A stretch of DNA of 8,375 nt from an uncultured Allobaculum sp. GTDB taxonomy: Bacteria > Bacillota_I > Bacilli_A > Erysipelotrichales > Erysipelotrichaceae. The position numbers and the translations under genes are program-made. Under the pieces are notes generated by a model. The model did no database searches, was not told where the DNA came from, and worked only from the letters and a program-made list of their open reading frames with translations. This document shows, piece after piece, positions 7,117-8,375 of this stretch (positions within the stretch are counted from its first letter, which is position 1; every line of letters begins with the position of its first letter). The stretch lies in assembly GCA_910577085.1 (NCBI GenBank), contig CAJTLE010000124.1:1-8375 (forward strand), given 5' to 3'.

Positions 7117-7188
7117 CAAGATTTCCATCGCGCTCAATCGGACGAAGATTTCGGATAAAACCATGTCCAAAACATAGATCCGATGATC

Positions 7189-7220
7189 TGGCACCCTGAA
7201 AATGGGTGCCATTTTTGTTT
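7189..7220 (+). terminator. Intrinsic terminator of the exporter operon
   Basis: A perfect 8-bp stem TGGCACCC / GGGTGCCA (7189-7196 with 7204-7211) has a 7-base loop and is followed by TTTTTGTTTT. It lies 72 bases after the stop codon of the second exporter gene. Confidence 0.92.
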
Positions 7221-7374
7221 TCGAACCAAACCTTCGCCCTGTGTTTCCAGCGGCAGAAGAATCCAGATGATCAGATAACTGGCATAGAGAACTGATACAG
7301 GAAAATAAAAATTTGAAAACGGATATTTGAAAACAGATAGGAGCCGAGAACCAGAAGCAAGAGGATTTGACCAA
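7221..7374. other. Spacer between convergent terminators
   Basis: This AT-rich stretch separates the exporter terminator from the plsY terminator. Long minus-strand reading through it (6889-7497) overlaps both neighbouring genes antisense and has no ribosome binding site, so I call no gene. It contains the tandem repeat at 7312-7339. Confidence 0.5.
7312..7339. repeat. Two-copy 14-base tandem repeat
   Basis: TTTGAAAACGGATA is followed immediately by TTTGAAAACAGATA, 13 of 14 bases identical. It lies between the two convergent terminators, outside any gene. It is probably slippage or a chance duplication and has no evident function. Confidence 0.7.
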
Positions 7375-7408
7375 AGAAAAAGGCTTCGCCAGGATGACGA
7401 AACCTTTT
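7375..7408 (-). terminator. Intrinsic terminator of plsY
   Basis: Read on the minus strand, AAAAGGTTTCG pairs with CGAAGCCTTTT (7398-7408 with 7378-7388, one T-G wobble) around a 9-base loop. The stem ends in a T-tract. It begins 42 bases after the plsY stop codon. Confidence 0.82.
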
Positions 7409-7450
7409 GAATTCATAAGCAAAAAATTCGGACAGTCAAAATGAAATGGA

Positions 7451-8074
7451 TTAGATCCAGGTGACTTTGCTTTCCTGGTTGTTGCGCACCTTTTCAATGT
7501 TGGAACGATGACGATAGATAATCAGAATCGTCAGTGCCCAGGAGCAGAGAATCAGCATATAATTCTCCCAGTTTCCACCCCAGTTCATCGACAAGATCTG
7601 AAGAGAGCTGAATACAGCAGCGCAGATGGAGGCCACTGAAACCATCTTATACAGATACAGGACAATAAAAAACATCAGCACTGGAGCGATGAAATAAAAC
7701 GGATTGGCAAAGACGAAAATCGACATTCCCAATAAAAAGCCATACATACTGGCAACCGCTTTGCCGCCTTTGAAATGGGCAAAGATTGGATAACAATGGC
7801 CCAGACAGCAAAGAAAGCCAGAAAGCATACCGCAAAGCGGAGAGACAAGCGAGCCAAACCAGATAGCCAGCACGACTTTTAAAGCATCCAGGACAATGAC
7901 ACTGACGCCAGCTTTTTTTCCAAGAACTCTTCCGGCATTGGTTCCGCCTGGATTTCCAGAACCATACTGCCGCAGATCTTTTTTATAGAAAACTCTGGCA
8001 ATGACCAGCGCAAACGGAATCGATCCTAAAAGATATCCGGCGACACAGGATAAGATAAACCATAAACTATTCAT
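7451..8074 (-). CDS. plsY: Glycerol-3-phosphate acyltransferase PlsY
   Basis: PlsY is an integral membrane enzyme that moves an acyl group from acyl-phosphate (made by PlsX) to the 1-position of glycerol 3-phosphate, giving lysophosphatidate for phospholipid synthesis. The 207-residue product has the usual length for the family and several hydrophobic segments. Three conserved blocks are seen: GSIP at 17-20 leading to GSGNPGGTNAGR at 38-49; GHCYPIFAHFKGGKAVA at 92-108, with the family His at 93; and YRHRSNIEKV at 187-196 near the C-terminus. GGTN replaces the more common GATN. ATG 8074 is chosen because AAGAGGA lies 7 bases before it. The in-frame GTG 8080 would be only one base from that site. 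The gene converges on the exporter operon and has its own terminator, so it is probably expressed alone. No plsX or plsC is visible. Confidence 0.96.
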   Translation of the reverse strand: MNSLWFILSCVAGYLLGSIPFALVIARVFYKKDLRQYGSGNPGGTNAGRVLGKKAGVSVIVLDALKVVLAIWFGSLVSPLCGMLSGFLCCLGHCYPIFAHFKGGKAVASMYGFLLGMSIFVFANPFYFIAPVLMFFIVLYLYKMVSVASICAAVFSSLQILSMNWGGNWENYMLILCSWALTILIIYRHRSNIEKVRNNQESKVTWI

Positions 8075-8081
8075 ATACACA

Positions 8082-8088
8082 TCCTCTT
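8082..8088 (-). promoter_or_regulatory. Ribosome binding site of plsY
   Basis: On the minus strand AAGAGGA precedes ATG 8074 by 7 bases and is too close to the upstream GTG 8080. It therefore fixes the start at the ATG. Confidence 0.8.
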
Positions 8089-8146
8089 AACAAACCTATT
8101 TTATCAGGGAATCCAGATTCACGTTCAGTTACTCTGGACAAATACA

Positions 8147-8156
8147 GTCAGCTGAC
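8147..8156. repeat. 10-base perfect palindrome upstream of plsY
   Basis: GTCAGCTGAC is fully self-complementary and lies 73 bases upstream of the plsY ATG. It could be a regulator site, but nothing else supports this. No convincing promoter was found near it. The best -10-like sequence on the minus strand is TAAAAT just before the plsY ribosome binding site, with only a weak -35 partner. Confidence 0.25.
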
Positions 8157-8187
8157 CAATTCCGAAAGCGATTACCAATGATCTCAT

Positions 8188-8375
8188 TCATCTGGATTTG
8201 CGAAAAGAAAGCTGGAAGTCAAAACGGTCCTGATTCAGGGGATACTTTCCATCCAAAATTCCCATAGATCGGGCTCTGCCACTCCCCATGTAACTGGGGG
8301 TGCTGAGAATTATTATTTTTCCGTCGGACATTCTATATACTGAATTTAGCGGAAGAGATCGACTCCTTTTTGAGA
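8188..8375 (-). CDS. Unassigned short open frame, possibly partial
   Basis: A minus-strand frame is open from the right edge to a TGA at 8190-8188. The first ATG, at 8331, would give 47 residues (start MSDGKIIILS, then MGILDGKYPLNQDRFDFQL). No Shine-Dalgarno site precedes that ATG, and I recognise no family. An AAAAAGGAG run near the edge lacks a start codon at proper distance in this frame. It could be the C-terminal end of a gene beyond the window, a small protein, or chance. If real, it would precede plsY by 113 bases on the same strand. Confidence 0.2.
   Translation of the reverse strand, partial: SKRSRSLPLNSVYRMSDGKIIILSTPSYMGSGRARSMGILDGKYPLNQDRFDFQLSFRKSR
8274..8307. repeat. GC-rich hairpin near the right edge
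   Basis: CACTCCC at 8280-8286 pairs with GGGGGTG at 8296-8302 (7 bp, one T-G wobble), and an outer CTC / GAG pairing flanks it (8274-8276 with 8305-8307). On the plus strand the nearest T-run begins nine bases after the outer arm (8316-8320), too far for a typical terminator. It superficially resembles a type I-E CRISPR repeat, but only a single copy is present. Confidence 0.4.

Noticed and set aside
6889..7497. 202-codon minus-strand frame between the exporter and plsY
   Set aside because: It overlaps the end of one real gene antisense and the end of plsY in another frame, crosses both terminators, and has no ribosome binding site.
7260..8198. Three copies of AATCCAGAT around plsY (7260-7268, 8110-8118, and reversed at 8190-8198)
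   Set aside because: A 9-base match without shared flanks or regular spacing is compatible with chance.
8274..8307. CRISPR array
   Set aside because: No second copy occurs at the expected 60-base period on either side, and no cas gene is present.

Overview
The window looks like ordinary chromosomal DNA of a low-to-moderate GC Bacillota species. The evidence is the AGGAGG-type ribosome binding sites, short intrinsic terminators with T-tracts, a PlsY acyltransferase, and a paired ABC exporter of the kind common in gut Bacillota. I cannot place it more precisely. An Erysipelotrichia or Clostridia member is plausible, but that is a guess.

Layout. Bases 1-212 hold strongly folded sequence (a short hairpin, then a long imperfect hairpin with a nested inner hairpin), closed by a plus-strand intrinsic terminator. 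This could be the 3' end of a structured RNA or of a transcript entering from the left. About 500 bases without a convincing gene follow and contain two small inverted repeats. Next comes a cytoplasmic glycoside hydrolase family 2 beta-galactosidase-type enzyme (732-2993) with its own strong terminator. A stretch of roughly 400 bases with only broken open frames separates it from a two-gene operon (3516-5255 and 5245-7116, overlapping by 11 bases). That operon encodes the two halves of a heterodimeric type IV ABC exporter with one degenerate and one catalytic ATP site, and it ends at a hairpin terminator. On the opposite strand and convergent with it lies plsY (8074-7451), with its own terminator. 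Bases 8081-8375 contain a GC-rich hairpin and an unassigned open frame on the minus strand.

How the genes relate. The GH2 enzyme would release sugar from a beta-galactoside or related glycoside inside the cell. No sugar transporter or regulator accompanies it, so it stands as a monocistronic catabolic gene. The exporter halves must work together as one pump, and their substrate cannot be read from sequence. PlsY carries out the first acylation step of membrane phospholipid synthesis and is unrelated to its neighbours. Each of the three transcription units ends in its own terminator, which argues for independent expression.

No clearly new system is evident. The items most worth a second look are the folded element at the left edge, the unusual start region of the first exporter gene, the extra C-terminal domain of the GH2 enzyme, and unassigned open frames near the edges and between genes.
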